Shown: positions 1 to 12,945 of the stretch, piece by piece
How positions within the stretch are numbered: position 1 is the stretch's first letter
Layout of the letters: each line of letters begins with the position of its first letter
Source: Pseudomonas sp. ATCC 13867
GTDB lineage: Bacteria > Pseudomonadota > Gammaproteobacteria > Pseudomonadales > Pseudomonadaceae
Direction of reading: 5' to 3'
Assembly (NCBI RefSeq): GCF_000349845.1
Contig: NC_020829.1
Coordinates: 1,240,001-1,304,000, forward strand
DNA: 64,000 nt
Position numbers and translations under genes: made by a program
The notes under the pieces: model-generated
What the model was told of the DNA's origin: nothing
The model's database searches: none
Seen by the model: only the letters and a program-made list of their open reading frames with translations

Positions 1-351
1 CTCCGTCAGCGTAACGCTGCGTACCGGCGCGCTGGCCTGACTGTGGGGCTGCACCTTGAGCAGGATGCGCGCAAGTCCTTTGAACTCATCGAAGGCGGCG
101 AGCTGCCGCAGCAGGCGGTTCTGCTGGTAGCGCAGCCGCGTGGCCCAGTGGCCGTCGGTGACGATCAGCAGCAGGCTGCCTTCGCGCCAGGACGCGATAC
201 GGCAATAAGGGCGCGCGGCGGGCTGCAGCTGTGAGTCGAGCAGTTCTTGCAGGTGCGAGAGACGCTGGGCCTCGGCGAACAGCGATTGCAGAGGCTTGGC
301 TTCGCGCAGCAGCTTGGTCGATGCCTGGGCGGGCAGGGGGCGGAAGGCCAT
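1..351 (-). CDS. DciA-like DUF721 protein, 3' end beyond the window
   Basis: The minus strand reads from an ATG at 351 into the window edge, giving 117 codons with no stop, so the C-terminus is missing. The protein starts MAFRPLPAQASTKLLREAKP and continues with SLFAEAQRLSHLQELLDSQL and a conserved block around GHWATRLRYQQNRLLRQL, which is the DUF721/DciA core. DciA-type proteins load the replicative helicase DnaB in bacteria that lack DnaC. The gene is divergent from secA, as in P. aeruginosa. The family assignment is by eye; the replication role is inferred from the family. Confidence 0.75.
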   Translation of the reverse strand, partial: MAFRPLPAQASTKLLREAKPLQSLFAEAQRLSHLQELLDSQLQPAARPYCRIASWREGSLLLIVTDGHWATRLRYQQNRLLRQLAAFDEFKGLARILLKVQPHSQASAPVRSVTLTE

Positions 352-651
352 GATGGAGAACCCGGGTGAATGAAGGACGATGGTAGCAGAAGGCGGATTC
401 CTCCGGTTGGGGATGCTTGCCGCGGCGCAGCCTTGAAGTTGTGCGGCCGCGTCACCATATCCAGCAGGCGGATCGAAAGTTATCTGTCCATGCATTGCCC
501 GAAATGTCATGGAGTGCGAAGCTTCCAAGGATGACTTCGGCACTTTTTTCATACACGTTTCCGGGTAGAATGCCCGCTTCGTTGCCGTTCCGCGCCGCGG
601 CCAGCCAGTCGGGCAGCCCTCCAATTCTCCAGTTCGGATGACCCAGTCGAT
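352..651. promoter_or_regulatory. dciA/secA divergent intergenic region
   Basis: There are 300 bases between the two divergent genes and no convincing reading frame in them. A -10-like TAGAAT lies at 566-571 facing secA, after a T-rich stretch at 544-549, but I see no good -35. The rest shows no strong hairpin. I see no SecM-like leader gene. Confidence 0.4.
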
Positions 652-3405
652 ATGTTTGCGCCTTTGTTGAAAAAACTCTTTGGAAGCAAGAACGAGCGCG
701 AAGTGAAGCGCATGGCCAAGCAGGTCCAGGCCATCAATGCACTCGAGCCCCAGATGGTCCCGCTATCCGATGAGCAACTGAAGGCCAAGACCGAAGAGTT
801 CAAGGCGCGTGTTGCCAAGGGGGAAACCCTCGACCAGATCCTGCCCGAAGCCTTCGCCGTCGCCCGTGAGGCCGGCAAGCGCGTGATGGGCATGCGTCAC
901 TTCGACGTCCAGCTGATCGGCGGCATGAGCCTGCACGAAGGCAAGATCGCCGAAATGCGTACCGGTGAGGGCAAGACCCTCGTGGGTACCCTGGCCGTCT
1001 ACCTGAACGCCCTGTCCGGCAAAGGCGTGCACGTGGTCACCGTGAACGACTACCTAGCCCGCCGCGACGCCAACTGGATGCGCCCGCTGTACGAGTTCCT
1101 CGGTCTTTCCGTGGGCATCGTCAGCCCGTTCCAGCCGCCGGAAGAGAAGCGCGCCGCCTACGCCTCCGACATCACCTACGGCACCAACAACGAATTCGGC
1201 TTCGATTACCTGCGCGACAACATGGCGTTCAGCCTGGAGGACAAGTTCCAGCGCGAGCTGAACTTCGCCGTGGTCGACGAAGTGGACTCCATCCTCATCG
1301 ACGAAGCGCGGACTCCGCTGATCATCTCCGGCCAGGCCGAAGACAGCTCCGAGCTGTACATCAAGATCAACAAGCTGATCCCGCGCTTGAATCGCCACAT
1401 CGAGGAAGTCGAAGGCCAGGTGACCCAGCAGGGCCACTACAGCATCGACGAGAAGACCCGCCAGGTCGAACTCAACGAGCAGGGGCATGCCTACGTCGAG
1501 GAACTGCTGACCCAGAACGGCCTGCTGGCCGAGGGCGAGAGTCTCTACTCGGCGCACAACCTCAGCCTGCTGACCCACGTCTACGCCGCGCTGCGTGCCC
1601 ACACCCTGTTCCACCGCAACGTCGAGTACATCGTCCAGGGCGACCAGGTCCTGCTGATCGACGAGCACACCGGCCGTACCATGCCGGGTCGCCGCCTCTC
1701 CGAGGGCCTGCACCAGGCCATCGAGGCGAAGGAAAACCTGCCGATCCAGGCCGAGAGCCAGACCCTGGCCTCGACCACCTTCCAGAACTACTTCCGCCTC
1801 TACACCAAGCTGGCCGGCATGACCGGTACCGCCGATACCGAGGCCTTCGAGTTCCGCCAGACCTACGGCCTGGACGTGGTGGTGATCCCGACCCACCGTC
1901 CGGTCGCTCGTAAGGACTTCAACGACCTGGTCTACCTGACCCAGGACGAGAAGTACGCCGCCATCATCACCGACGTGCAGCAGTGCCAGGCGCTGGGTCG
2001 TCCGATCCTGGTGGGTACCGCTTCGGTCGAAACCTCCGAATACGTCTCGCAGCTGCTGCAGAAGGCCGGTATCGAGCACAAGGTACTGAACGCCAAGTAC
2101 CACGAGAAGGAAGCCGAGATCATCGCCCAGGCCGGTCGTCCGGGCTCGGTCACCATCGCCACCAATATGGCCGGTCGTGGTACCGATATCCTGCTGGGCG
2201 GCAACTGGGAAGTGGAAGTCGCCGCGCTGGAGACCCCCACCGACGAGCAGGTCGCGCAGATCAAGGCCGACTGGCAGAAGCGTCACCAGCAGGTCATCGA
2301 AGCCGGCGGCCTGCACGTGATCGCCTCCGAGCGCCACGAGTCCCGTCGTATCGACAACCAGTTGCGTGGCCGTGCCGGCCGTCAGGGCGACCCGGGTTCC
2401 AGCCGTTTCTACCTGTCGCTGGAAGACCACCTGATGCGCATCTTCGCCTCCGACCGGGTGAAGAACTTCATGAAGGCCCTGGGCATGCAGCCGGGCGAGG
2501 CGATCGAGCACCGCATGGTGACCAACGCCATCGAAAAGGCACAGCGCAAGGTCGAAGGCCGCAACTTCGACATTCGTAAGCAACTGCTGGAGTTCGACGA
2601 CGTCGCCAACGAGCAGCGCAAGGTGATCTACCACATGCGCAACAGCCTGCTGGCGGCCGAAAATATCGGCGACACCATCGTCGAGTTCCGCGAGGAAACC
2701 CTGAGCAACACCATCAGCCAGCACATTCCGCCGCAGTCGCTGCCAGAACAGTGGGACATCGCTGGCCTGGAAGCAGCGCTGTACAGCGACTTCGCCCTGA
2801 AGCTGCCGGTACAGCAGTGGCTGGACGAAGACGAGAAACTCTACGAGGAAACCCTGCGCGAGAAGATCCTCGCCGAGCTGGTGGCCGCCTACAACGAGAA
2901 GGAAGAGCTCGCCGGCGCCGAAGCCCTGCGCACCTTCGAGAAGCAGATGCTGCTGCGTGTGCTGGACGACCTGTGGAAGGACCACCTGTCCACTATGGAT
3001 CACCTGCGCCACGGTATTCACCTGCGCGGCTACGCACAGAAGAACCCGAAGCAGGAATACAAGCGCGAGTCCTTCAACCTGTTCCAGGAACTGCTGGACT
3101 CGGTCCGGCGCGACACCATCCGTGTGCTTTCCTTCGTTCAGGTTCGCCGCGAAGACCCGGCCGAGGAAGAAGCCCGTCTGCGCCGCGAAGCCGAGGAAAT
3201 GGCCAAGCGCATGCAGTTCCAGCATGCCGCCGCGCCGTCCATGGAGCAGGCCACCGCCACCGACGAAGAAGGCGAGCAGCCTGAAGGCGCCGCGAACGTC
3301 GTGCCGATGGAGCCGGTGCGCAACGAGCCGAAGATCGGCCGCAACGAGCCGTGCCCCTGCGGTTCGGGCAAGAAATACAAGCACTGCCACGGTCAGGTGG
3401 AATAA
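652..3405 (+). CDS. secA: Preprotein translocase ATPase SecA
   Basis: SecA is the motor ATPase that drives unfolded preproteins through SecYEG at the inner membrane. The 917-residue product has the family's usual length. Walker A is MRTGEGKT near residues 102-109, and Walker B is the [11 protein letters not shown] stretch. The preprotein cross-linking and helical scaffold regions follow. The C-terminus ends in the zinc motif [14 protein letters not shown], which binds SecB and phospholipid. The start [20 protein letters not shown] matches SecA N-termini. A hairpin with a T tract follows the stop, so it is probably transcribed alone. Confidence 0.98.
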   Translation: MFAPLLKKLFGSKNEREVKRMAKQVQAINALEPQMVPLSDEQLKAKTEEFKARVAKGETLDQILPEAFAVAREAGKRVMGMRHFDVQLIGGMSLHEGKIAEMRTGEGKTLVGTLAVYLNALSGKGVHVVTVNDYLARRDANWMRPLYEFLGLSVGIVSPFQPPEEKRAAYASDITYGTNNEFGFDYLRDNMAFSLEDKFQRELNFAVVDEVDSILIDEARTPLIISGQAEDSSELYIKINKLIPRLNRHIEEVEGQVTQQGHYSIDEKTRQVELNEQGHAYVEELLTQNGLLAEGESLYSAHNLSLLTHVYAALRAHTLFHRNVEYIVQGDQVLLIDEHTGRTMPGRRLSEGLHQAIEAKENLPIQAESQTLASTTFQNYFRLYTKLAGMTGTADTEAFEFRQTYGLDVVVIPTHRPVARKDFNDLVYLTQDEKYAAIITDVQQCQALGRPILVGTASVETSEYVSQLLQKAGIEHKVLNAKYHEKEAEIIAQAGRPGSVTIATNMAGRGTDILLGGNWEVEVAALETPTDEQVAQIKADWQKRHQQVIEAGGLHVIASERHESRRIDNQLRGRAGRQGDPGSSRFYLSLEDHLMRIFASDRVKNFMKALGMQPGEAIEHRMVTNAIEKAQRKVEGRNFDIRKQLLEFDDVANEQRKVIYHMRNSLLAAENIGDTIVEFREETLSNTISQHIPPQSLPEQWDIAGLEAALYSDFALKLPVQQWLDEDEKLYEETLREKILAELVAAYNEKEELAGAEALRTFEKQMLLRVLDDLWKDHLSTMDHLRHGIHLRGYAQKNPKQEYKRESFNLFQELLDSVRRDTIRVLSFVQVRREDPAEEEARLRREAEEMAKRMQFQHAAAPSMEQATATDEEGEQPEGAANVVPMEPVRNEPKIGRNEPCPCGSGKKYKHCHGQVE

Positions 3406-3426
3406 CCTCTCCCGACCCTGATACCG

Positions 3427-3461
3427 ACGCCGCGACCGGCCTAGCCGCTCGCGGCGTTTTT
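3427..3461 (+). terminator. secA terminator
   Basis: An 8-bp perfect stem (CGCCGCGA at 3428-3435, TCGCGGCG at 3449-3456) is followed by five T residues. It sits 22 bases after the secA stop codon. Confidence 0.85.
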
Positions 3462-3497
3462 CTCATCTGATCCACTGTTTCGATAGGAGCGCGTCAC

Positions 3498-4715
3498 ATG
3501 GCTGTTGGTCTCGGCCCCATGTCCACCCTGCACCCGGTTCCCGGTTTCGAACTCGGCATCGCCTCCGCCGGTATCAAGCGTCCCGGTCGCAAGGACATCG
3601 TGGTGATGCGCTGTGCCGAAGGCTCCAGCGTAGCGGGTGTGTTCACCACCAACGCCTTCTGCGCCGCGCCGGTGATCCTGGCACGCAAGCGTTTCCTGGG
3701 CCCGGTGCGCTACCTGCTGACCAACACCGGCAACGCCAACGCTGGCACCGGTGAGTCGGGCCTGGCCGCCGCTACCCGCACCTGCGCCAGGCTGGCCGAG
3801 CTTGCCGGTGTGCCGGAAAACGCCGTGCTGCCGTACTCCACCGGGGTGATCGGCGAGCCGCTGCCGGTCGAGAAGATCGAAGCCGCGCTGCCCGCCGCGC
3901 TGGCCAACCTGTCCGTGGACAACTGGGCCGATGCCGCCGCCGGCATCATGACCACCGACACCCTGCCCAAGGGCGCCAGCCGCCAGTTCGAGCATGATGG
4001 CGTGACCATCACCGTCACCGGCATCAGCAAGGGCGCCGGTATGATCAAGCCGAACATGGCCACCATGCTCGGTTACATCGCCACCGACGCCAAGGTTGCC
4101 CAGGCCGTGCTGCAGGACCTGCTGCGCGACGCGGCGAACAAGTCCTTCAACCGCATCACCATCGATGGCGACACTTCCACCAACGACTGCTGCATGCTGG
4201 TCGCCACCGGCCAGGCCGCGCTGCCGGAAATCACCGCTGCCTCCGGCGCGCTGTTCGCCGCGCTGAAACAGGCTGTGCTGGAGGTCTCGATGGAGCTGGC
4301 CCAGGCCATCGTCCGTGATGGCGAAGGCGCCACCAAGTTCGTCACCGTACAGGTGAACGGCGGTGCGACTCATCAGGAGTGCCTGGACGTCGGCTACGCC
4401 GTGTCCCACTCGCCGCTGATCAAGACCGCGCTGTTCGCCTCCGATCCGAACTGGGGCCGCATCCTCGCCGCCGTCGGCCGCGCTGGCGTGCCGGACCTGG
4501 ATGTGAGCCTGATCGACGTGTACCTGGACGATGTCGCCATCGCCAGCCGCGGCGGCCGCGCCGCCAGCTACACCGAGGACCAGGGAGCGAAGGTCATGGC
4601 CCAGGAAGAGATCACCATTCGCATCGACCTTGGCCGCGGAACCTGCAGCGAGACTATCTGGACCACCGACCTGTCCCATGAGTACGTGAAGATCAACGCG
4701 GAATACCGCACTTGA
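3498..4715 (+). CDS. argJ: Bifunctional ornithine acetyltransferase/N-acetylglutamate synthase ArgJ
   Basis: ArgJ transfers acetyl from N-acetylornithine to glutamate, closing the cyclic arginine pathway, and may also acetylate glutamate from acetyl-CoA. The 405-residue protein carries the autocleavage block [20 protein letters not shown]. In the family the precursor is cut before the Thr of MATM, and that Thr becomes the nucleophile. Other family blocks are visible ([23 protein letters not shown]). The ATG has an AGGAGC ribosome site 7 bases upstream. It stands between the secA terminator and its own hairpin, so it looks monocistronic. Confidence 0.97.
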   Translation: MAVGLGPMSTLHPVPGFELGIASAGIKRPGRKDIVVMRCAEGSSVAGVFTTNAFCAAPVILARKRFLGPVRYLLTNTGNANAGTGESGLAAATRTCARLAELAGVPENAVLPYSTGVIGEPLPVEKIEAALPAALANLSVDNWADAAAGIMTTDTLPKGASRQFEHDGVTITVTGISKGAGMIKPNMATMLGYIATDAKVAQAVLQDLLRDAANKSFNRITIDGDTSTNDCCMLVATGQAALPEITAASGALFAALKQAVLEVSMELAQAIVRDGEGATKFVTVQVNGGATHQECLDVGYAVSHSPLIKTALFASDPNWGRILAAVGRAGVPDLDVSLIDVYLDDVAIASRGGRAASYTEDQGAKVMAQEEITIRIDLGRGTCSETIWTTDLSHEYVKINAEYRT

Positions 4716-4732
4716 AAGCAGCGGCAAGCTTG

Positions 4733-4773
4733 AAGCTGCCAGCCACAAGCTAGAGCTTCCTGGCTTGCAGCTT
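4733..4773. repeat. Imperfect inverted repeat (AAGCTGC type)
   Basis: The arms AAGCTGCCAGCCA (4733-4745) and TGGCTTGCAGCTT (4761-4773) pair with a single mismatch around a 15-base loop. The GCAAGCTTGAAGC-like wording resembles a dispersed repeat of Pseudomonas intergenic regions, though no second copy was seen in this window. It lies between argJ and its terminator hairpin. Confidence 0.6.
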
Positions 4774-4781
4774 TACGTCCG

Positions 4782-4820
4782 ATTCCCGATTTTCATCGAA
4801 GGATGAAAATCGGGAATTTG
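4782..4820. terminator. argJ downstream hairpin
   Basis: A perfect 15-bp stem (4782-4796 with 4803-4817) encloses the 6-base loop CGAAGG. T residues follow on the plus strand. It is AT-richer than its surroundings and probably ends argJ transcription. Confidence 0.75.
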
Positions 4821-4877
4821 TTTTCATGGCTCGCGCGCTCTAAGGTCTTCTGACCGACCCTCAAGAGCATCGCGCCC

Positions 4878-5507
4878 ATGTCCCTCACTCTGATCATCGG
4901 CAGCAAGAACACCTCGTCCTGGTCCCTGCGCGGCTGGCTGGCCATGCAGCTCACCGGTGCCGACTTCGAGGAAATCCTGATTCCGCTGGGTGGCGTGGAT
5001 ACCGCTCGGCGCATCCGCGAGCACTCGCCCACCGGCAAGGTGCCGGCACTCAAGTGCGAGCACGGGGTGATCTGGGATTCCCTGGCCATTGCCGAATACC
5101 TCGCCGAGCGCTTCCCCGAAGCCCACCTCTGGCCCCGTGGCGAGGCCGCCCGCGCCTTGGCACGCTCGGTCTGCGCCGAGATGCACAGTGGCTTCATGGC
5201 GCTGCGCTCGCACATGCCGATGGATATCCAGCGCAACCAGCCGCTGGCGGATGTGCCGGACACGGTGGAGGCGGACGTCGCTCGCGTCGTCGAAGTCTGG
5301 AGCCTGTGCCGCAAACAGTTCGGCCAGGACGGCCCCTTCCTGTTCGGCCACGCGAGCATCGCCGATGCCTTCTACGCGCCGGTCGCCACGCGCCTGCGCA
5401 GCTACTGCGTGACCCTGCCCATCGAGGCGCAGAACTATGTCGACGCGATCCATGCCTGGCCGACCTTCCGTCCCTGGCTGGAGGCGGCGATGGTCGAACG
5501 TGCTTGA
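4878..5507 (+). CDS. Glutathione S-transferase family protein
   Basis: The 209-residue product has an N-terminal thioredoxin-like domain (LIIGSKNTSSWSLRGWLAM) with the glutathione-contact block SPTGKVPALKCEHGVIWDSLA, followed by an all-helical C-terminal domain from about residue 85. The SSWSLR stretch is where the catalytic Ser/Tyr lies in this GST class. It would conjugate glutathione to an electrophile in the cytoplasm; the substrate is unknown. It sits between argJ and the Nudix gene as in PAO1. Confidence 0.9.
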   Translation: MSLTLIIGSKNTSSWSLRGWLAMQLTGADFEEILIPLGGVDTARRIREHSPTGKVPALKCEHGVIWDSLAIAEYLAERFPEAHLWPRGEAARALARSVCAEMHSGFMALRSHMPMDIQRNQPLADVPDTVEADVARVVEVWSLCRKQFGQDGPFLFGHASIADAFYAPVATRLRSYCVTLPIEAQNYVDAIHAWPTFRPWLEAAMVERA

Positions 5508-5568
5508 TCCTGACGGTAGAATGCCCGTCTGCGCGGGCCCTGCCTGAATCGGATTGAGGAGTAGCACT

Positions 5569-6519
5569 GTGAAACGAGTACATGTCGCCGCCGCCGTGAT
5601 TCGCGGACTCGATGGCCGGGTTCTGATTGCCCGCCGTCCGGACGACAAGCACCAGGGCGGTCTCTGGGAGTTTCCCGGTGGCAAGGTGGAAGAGGGTGAG
5701 GCGGTGCCGGTCGCCCTGGCCCGCGAGCTGAAGGAAGAGCTGGGTATCGAGGTCGAGCAGGCGCGTCCGCTGATCCGCGTGCAGCATGACTACAGCGACA
5801 AGCACGTGCTGCTGGACGTCTGGGAGGTTTCCGCCTTTTCCGGCATACCGCACGGCGCCGAAGGCCAGCCGCTGGCCTGGGTTGCCCCGCGCGACCTGCC
5901 GGACTACGAGTTCCCGGCGGCCAACGCGCCCATCGTGCAGGCCGCGCGCCTGCCGGATCGCTACCTGATCACCCCGGACGGTCTGGACGTCCCGCAACTG
6001 GTGCAGGGTGTGCGGGCCGCGGTCGCCAGTGGCATCCGCCTGATCCAGCTGCGCGCGCCGAACATGTACAGCCCGGAGTACCGTGACCTGGCCGTGGATG
6101 TCCAGGGCCTGTGCGCCGGCAAGGCACAGTTGATGCTCAAGGGCCCGCTGGAATGGCTGGGTGACTTCCCGGCGGCCGGCTGGCACCTGACTTCCGAGCA
6201 ACTGCGCAAGTACGCGCCCAATAGCCGTCCGTTCCCCCGCGAACGCCTGCTGGCGGCGTCCTGCCACAGCGCCGAGGAACTGGAGTTGGCAGCCCGCATG
6301 GGGGTGGATTTCGTCACCCTGTCGCCGCTGCAGCCGACGCAGAGCCATCCGGGCGAGCCGGCGCTGGGCTGGGAGGCCGCGGCTGAATTGATCGAGGGCT
6401 TCAACCAGCCGGTGTTCCTGCTCGGTGGTGTCGGCCCGCAGGAAATCGAGCGTGCCTGGCAGGTCGGTGCGCAGGGCGTGGCGGGTATCCGCGCGTTCTG
6501 GCCGAAGACGGAAAGCTGA
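5569..6519 (+). CDS. Nudix hydrolase (MutT-type) fused to a ThiE-like domain
   Basis: I place the start at the GTG at 5569, which has GAGGA 8 bases upstream, rather than at the in-frame TTG at 5554. The 316-residue protein begins VKRVHVAAAVIRG. It carries a complete Nudix box (GGKVEEGEAVPVALARELKE followed by ELGI) near residues 39-61, typical of MutT enzymes that hydrolyse 8-oxo-dGTP. From about residue 130 to the end runs a thiamine-phosphate-synthase-like barrel (LITPDG, GIRLIQLRAP, VDFVTLSPLQPTQSHPG, FLLGGV). Such fusions are known in Pseudomonas. Whether the ThiE-like half is catalytic is unknown. Confidence 0.9.
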   Translation: MKRVHVAAAVIRGLDGRVLIARRPDDKHQGGLWEFPGGKVEEGEAVPVALARELKEELGIEVEQARPLIRVQHDYSDKHVLLDVWEVSAFSGIPHGAEGQPLAWVAPRDLPDYEFPAANAPIVQAARLPDRYLITPDGLDVPQLVQGVRAAVASGIRLIQLRAPNMYSPEYRDLAVDVQGLCAGKAQLMLKGPLEWLGDFPAAGWHLTSEQLRKYAPNSRPFPRERLLAASCHSAEELELAARMGVDFVTLSPLQPTQSHPGEPALGWEAAAELIEGFNQPVFLLGGVGPQEIERAWQVGAQGVAGIRAFWPKTES

Positions 6520-6541
6520 TCCAGCGCCGAACTGACGGCTC

Positions 6542-6631
6542 TTCGTAGGCGCGGGGGGGCGCCATCGTTATTGCTCGCGAACTGTACGGCACCGTAGCTC
6601 GGCATGTTCGCGAGCAAGCTCGCTCCTACAG
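6542..6631. repeat. REP-type inverted repeat pair
   Basis: The right arm GTTCGCGAGCAAGCTCGCTC continues into CTACAG (6606-6631). It is the same element as the repeats near 16.4, 29.3 and 49.1 kb. The left arm (6542-6582) is a degraded inverted copy, TTCGTAGG to TTGCTCGCGAAC. It lies between the convergent Nudix and adenosyltransferase genes. Confidence 0.8.
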
Positions 6632-6644
6632 GTCGATTCCCTGA

Positions 6645-7217
6645 TCAGGCGGGCTTTTCGGCGGCCTGCCAGAGAATCTCGTCCACGCCCTGGCGTCGGG
6701 CGATGAAGCGGGCGGCGACGAACAGTAGGTCGGACAGCCGGTTCAGGTAGCGCAGCCCGGCACCTTCCAACGGTTCCTCGGCATTGAGCTGCTGGCAGCG
6801 CCGCTCGGCGTTGCGTGCCTGGGCACGGCACAGGTGGGCCAGGGCCACCAGGCGCGAACCGCCGGGCAGGATGAAGTTCTTCAGCGGTCCGAGTTCGTCG
6901 TTCCAGCGGTCGATGACCTGCTCCAGACGCTCCACTTCGGCGTCGTTCAACGCGCGGTATTCCGGCATGGCCAGTTCGCCTCCCAGATCGAACAGACGGT
7001 GCTGGATTGGCGCCAGTACCCCGATGACCTCTTCCAGGGCGCTGCTGCGCGCTTCATGCAGCCCGGCCAGCAGCAGGCCGAGATGGCTGTTCAGCTCGTC
7101 CACGGCGCCCATTGCCTCTATCCGTGGGTGGTGTTTGGGCACACGGCGGCCATCGGCCAGGCCGGTTTCGCCATTGTCGCCGGTGCGGGTATAGATCTTG
7201 GATAGTCGGTTGCCCAT
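6645..7217 (-). CDS. PduO-type ATP:cob(I)alamin adenosyltransferase
   Basis: The enzyme transfers the adenosyl group of ATP to cob(I)alamin to make coenzyme B12. The 190-residue product has the PduO-family ATP-binding N-terminus (IYTRTGDNGETGLADG), the block GAVDELNSHLGLLLAG, and the helix RAQARNAERRCQQL with the conserved Arg and Glu residues of the active site. The ATG at 7217 lies 3 bases beyond the stop of the upstream sensor kinase, so the two are almost certainly co-transcribed. No other cobalamin gene is nearby. Confidence 0.92.
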   Translation of the reverse strand: MGNRLSKIYTRTGDNGETGLADGRRVPKHHPRIEAMGAVDELNSHLGLLLAGLHEARSSALEEVIGVLAPIQHRLFDLGGELAMPEYRALNDAEVERLEQVIDRWNDELGPLKNFILPGGSRLVALAHLCRAQARNAERRCQQLNAEEPLEGAGLRYLNRLSDLLFVAARFIARRQGVDEILWQAAEKPA

Positions 7218-7220
7218 GAC

Positions 7221-9284
<2,064 letters not shown>

Positions 9285-9330
9285 GGGCGGAACCGCAGGG
9301 AAACAGGGAGGCGGGCAGGGTAGCCCGCGA

Positions 9331-10269
<939 letters not shown>

Positions 10270-10281
10270 TTACTGCGAAGT

Positions 10282-11247
10282 CTAGCGCAGCCCGGTCAGG
10301 CGGCTGGCGTTGATTCGTCCGCTGGCGTAGGCATCGGGCAGCAGCGCGCGGGCCTGCTGCATCAATTGCTCGGCGTCCACTGGCAGCGCCTTGGCGTCCA
10401 GGCCCAGCAGACCGATACCGGCCTTGAGCGTGATGAAGCCCTCGCTGGTCTTGAAGGCCTTGAGGTTGAGGCCGTCGTGCAGGCGCCGGAAGCTGCTCGG
10501 CGAGCACTCCTGCAGGTCTTCGAGCAGGGTGATCAGGGCGAAGTGCTGGTCGTCCAGGCGCGTCAGCACGTCGAGCGGTCGCACCAGCTGTTGCAGGCGT
10601 CGGGCGACGCCATGCAGCAGTTCGTTGTGGAAGGACGGGCCATGCTGGTGTCCGAGGACGGCCAGTTCCGGAATGCCGATCAGCATGTAGCACACCGCAC
10701 CGCCGCGCGACTCCACCTGGCGGATGCTGTCGGCCAGTTTCTGCCGCAGATAGCGCAGGTTGCCCAGGCCCGTGGCGCTGTCCACCAGGTTGCGTTCTTC
10801 CAGGCTGATGATGTTCTCGGTGAGCAGGCGGTTTTCCATCAGCAGGCGCAGCAGGGTGTTGCTCAGGCGGTCGGCGGCCAGTACGCGGGGCACCAGTTGC
10901 TCGTTCATTGCGGACTTGCTGACGAAGTCGTCCACGCCACGGTCGAAGGCCTCGGCCAGGGCGCTGTCGCCTTCCTTGCCAGTGAGCAGGATGATGTAGG
11001 TGTAGTGGTCGCCGCTCTCGTCGAGCTGGCGCACCCGGGCGGTCAGTTCCAGGCCGTCCATCTCGGGCATCAGCCAGTCGGCGAGGAGGATGCTCGCCGG
11101 CTCCTGTTCCAGCAGTTGCAGCGCTTCGCTGGCGCTGCTGGCGAAACGCACGTTCTGGTAGCCGGCCTGGCTCAGCGCGCGGCCGATCATGGCGCTGGAG
11201 AACTTGGCATCGTCGACCACCAGGATGCTGAGATGGTTGGTAGGCAT
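10282..11247 (-). CDS. Response regulator with a degenerate GGDEF domain
   Basis: Residues 1-125 form a receiver domain: acidic pair VVDDAK, phospho-acceptor Asp in LLADWLMPEMDGLEL, and a late Thr/Lys in ILLTGKEGD. A GGDEF-like domain follows from about residue 160 (VDSATGLGNLRYLRQKL). The catalytic motif reads DDQHF in place of GGDEF (LTRLDDQHFALITLL), so it should not make cyclic di-GMP. It heads the four-gene minus-strand operon and is the likely partner of the kinase two genes downstream. The dead domain may serve as a protein or nucleotide binding platform. Confidence 0.88.
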   Translation of the reverse strand: MPTNHLSILVVDDAKFSSAMIGRALSQAGYQNVRFASSASEALQLLEQEPASILLADWLMPEMDGLELTARVRQLDESGDHYTYIILLTGKEGDSALAEAFDRGVDDFVSKSAMNEQLVPRVLAADRLSNTLLRLLMENRLLTENIISLEERNLVDSATGLGNLRYLRQKLADSIRQVESRGGAVCYMLIGIPELAVLGHQHGPSFHNELLHGVARRLQQLVRPLDVLTRLDDQHFALITLLEDLQECSPSSFRRLHDGLNLKAFKTSEGFITLKAGIGLLGLDAKALPVDAEQLMQQARALLPDAYASGRINASRLTGLR

Positions 11248-11333
11248 GGAAAGGCTCGCAAACGGGTGGGAAATGCCGGCACTTGTTCGGTTCTTTGTTG
11301 GACTGGGGGCCGGGCGCAGTCTTGCCGGTCAGT

Positions 11334-11339
11334 TATAAT
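11334..11339 (+). promoter_or_regulatory. Candidate yajQ -10 element
   Basis: A perfect TATAAT lies 78 bases upstream of the yajQ start, in the 169-base region divergent from the response-regulator gene. No clear -35 is visible at 16-18 bases upstream, so this is a candidate only. Confidence 0.45.
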
Positions 11340-11341
11340 GA

Positions 11342-11896
<555 letters not shown>

Positions 11897-11918
11897 CGCG
11901 AAGGGAACCTGACGTCGG

Positions 11919-11946
11919 ACTGCGCCGTCTCAGGTAACGGCGCAGT
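11919..11946. terminator. Hairpin downstream of yajQ
   Basis: A perfect 10-bp stem (ACTGCGCCGT at 11919-11928, ACGGCGCAGT at 11937-11946) has an 8-base loop but no T tract. It comes just before the stronger hairpin at 11955-11989. Confidence 0.5.
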
Positions 11947-11954
11947 ACCGGTTC

Positions 11955-11989
11955 AAGCCGCCATGACCCAGGTCATGGCGGTTTCGTTT
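11955..11989 (+). terminator. yajQ terminator
   Basis: An 11-bp inverted repeat, CCGCCATGACC/GGTCATGGCGG (11958-11968 and 11971-11981), is followed by TTTCGTTT. Confidence 0.75.
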
Positions 11990-12048
11990 CCGGTAGTCGG
12001 AAATCGGCCGGCGGCGTTGCCGGCCCGCAAAAAAAGGGGAATCGATTC

Positions 12049-12891
12049 ATGGATATCAATTACGACGCTCTGGTGAAGTCGGCCGAGGGCTGGCTGCCAG
12101 TGGTCCTCGCCTACAGCGGACAGATCGTTCTGGCGCTGCTCACGCTGCTGATCGGCTGGTGGCTGATCAATACCCTGACCACGCGGGTCGGCGGCCTGCT
12201 CGCCTCCCGCCACGTCGACCGCACGCTGCGCGGCTTCGTCGGCAGCCTGGTGAACATCATCCTGAAGATCCTGCTGCTGGTCAGCGTGGCCTCGATGATC
12301 GGCATCCAGACCACCAGCTTCGTCGCGGCCATCGGTGCCGCGGGTCTGGCCATCGGCCTGGCGCTGCAGGGCAGCCTGTCGAACTTCGCCGGCGGGGTGC
12401 TGATCCTGCTGTTCCGCCCGTTCAAGGTGGGCGACTGGATCGAGGCGCAGGGGGTGTCCGGCACCGTCGACACCATCCTGATCTTCCATACCGTGCTGCG
12501 CACCGGTGACAACAAGCGGGTGATCGTGCCCAACGGCGCGCTGTCCAACGGCACCATCACCAACTATTCCGCCGAGCCGCAGCGCAAGGTGGTGTTCGAT
12601 GTCGGCGTCGATTACGAGGCGGACCTCAAGCGCGCCCAGTCCGTGCTCCTGGATCTGGCCAAGGATCCGCGCGTGCTGCGCGATCCGGCGCCGGTGGCGG
12701 TGGTGAGCAACCTGGGCGAGAGTGCAGTCACGCTGTCCCTGCGTGTCTGGGTGAAGAATGCCGACTACTGGGACGTGATGTTCCTGTTCAACGAAACCGC
12801 TCGCGATGCCCTGGGCAAGCACGGCATCGGCATTCCCTTCCCGCACCGCGTGGTGAAGGTGGTGAGGGGCGAAATGGTCGATGTCGACTGA
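12049..12891 (+). CDS. mscS: Small-conductance mechanosensitive channel, MscS family
   Basis: MscS channels open under membrane tension and release osmolytes during hypo-osmotic shock. The 280-residue length matches short MscS proteins. Three membrane segments lie near residues 20-42, 62-88 and 92-120. The pore helix carries the glycine/alanine pattern GAAGLAIGLALQGSLSNFAG, followed by the cytoplasmic beta domain (GDWIEAQGVSGTVDTILIF, RVIVPNGALSNGTITNYS). A strong bidirectional terminator follows. It stands alone between yajQ and ampG. Confidence 0.94.
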   Translation: MDINYDALVKSAEGWLPVVLAYSGQIVLALLTLLIGWWLINTLTTRVGGLLASRHVDRTLRGFVGSLVNIILKILLLVSVASMIGIQTTSFVAAIGAAGLAIGLALQGSLSNFAGGVLILLFRPFKVGDWIEAQGVSGTVDTILIFHTVLRTGDNKRVIVPNGALSNGTITNYSAEPQRKVVFDVGVDYEADLKRAQSVLLDLAKDPRVLRDPAPVAVVSNLGESAVTLSLRVWVKNADYWDVMFLFNETARDALGKHGIGIPFPHRVVKVVRGEMVDVD

Positions 12892-12908
12892 GGCGTTCAC
12901 CGCTGCGT

Positions 12909-12939
12909 GAAAAAGGCCGGCATTCGCCGGCCTTTTTTC
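12909..12939. terminator. Bidirectional terminator between mscS and ampG
   Basis: A 7-bp stem GGCCGGC/GCCGGCC with an ATTC loop is flanked by A residues on the left and T residues on the right. It can therefore end both convergent genes. Confidence 0.9.
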
Positions 12940-12945
12940 GTTGGC

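Noticed and set aside
417..641. A 74-codon frame upstream of secA
   Set aside because: No ribosome site, random-looking protein and no SecM-like arrest motif.
1054..3390. A 778-codon open frame opposite secA
   Set aside because: It is the antisense shadow of a GC-rich gene; its composition is typical of shadow frames (rich in Val, Gln, His, Gly) and secA is certain.
5517..5522. TAGAAT upstream of the Nudix gene as a promoter
   Set aside because: No -35 at a useful distance; the same TAGAATGCCCG words before secA look like chance or a shared leader sequence.
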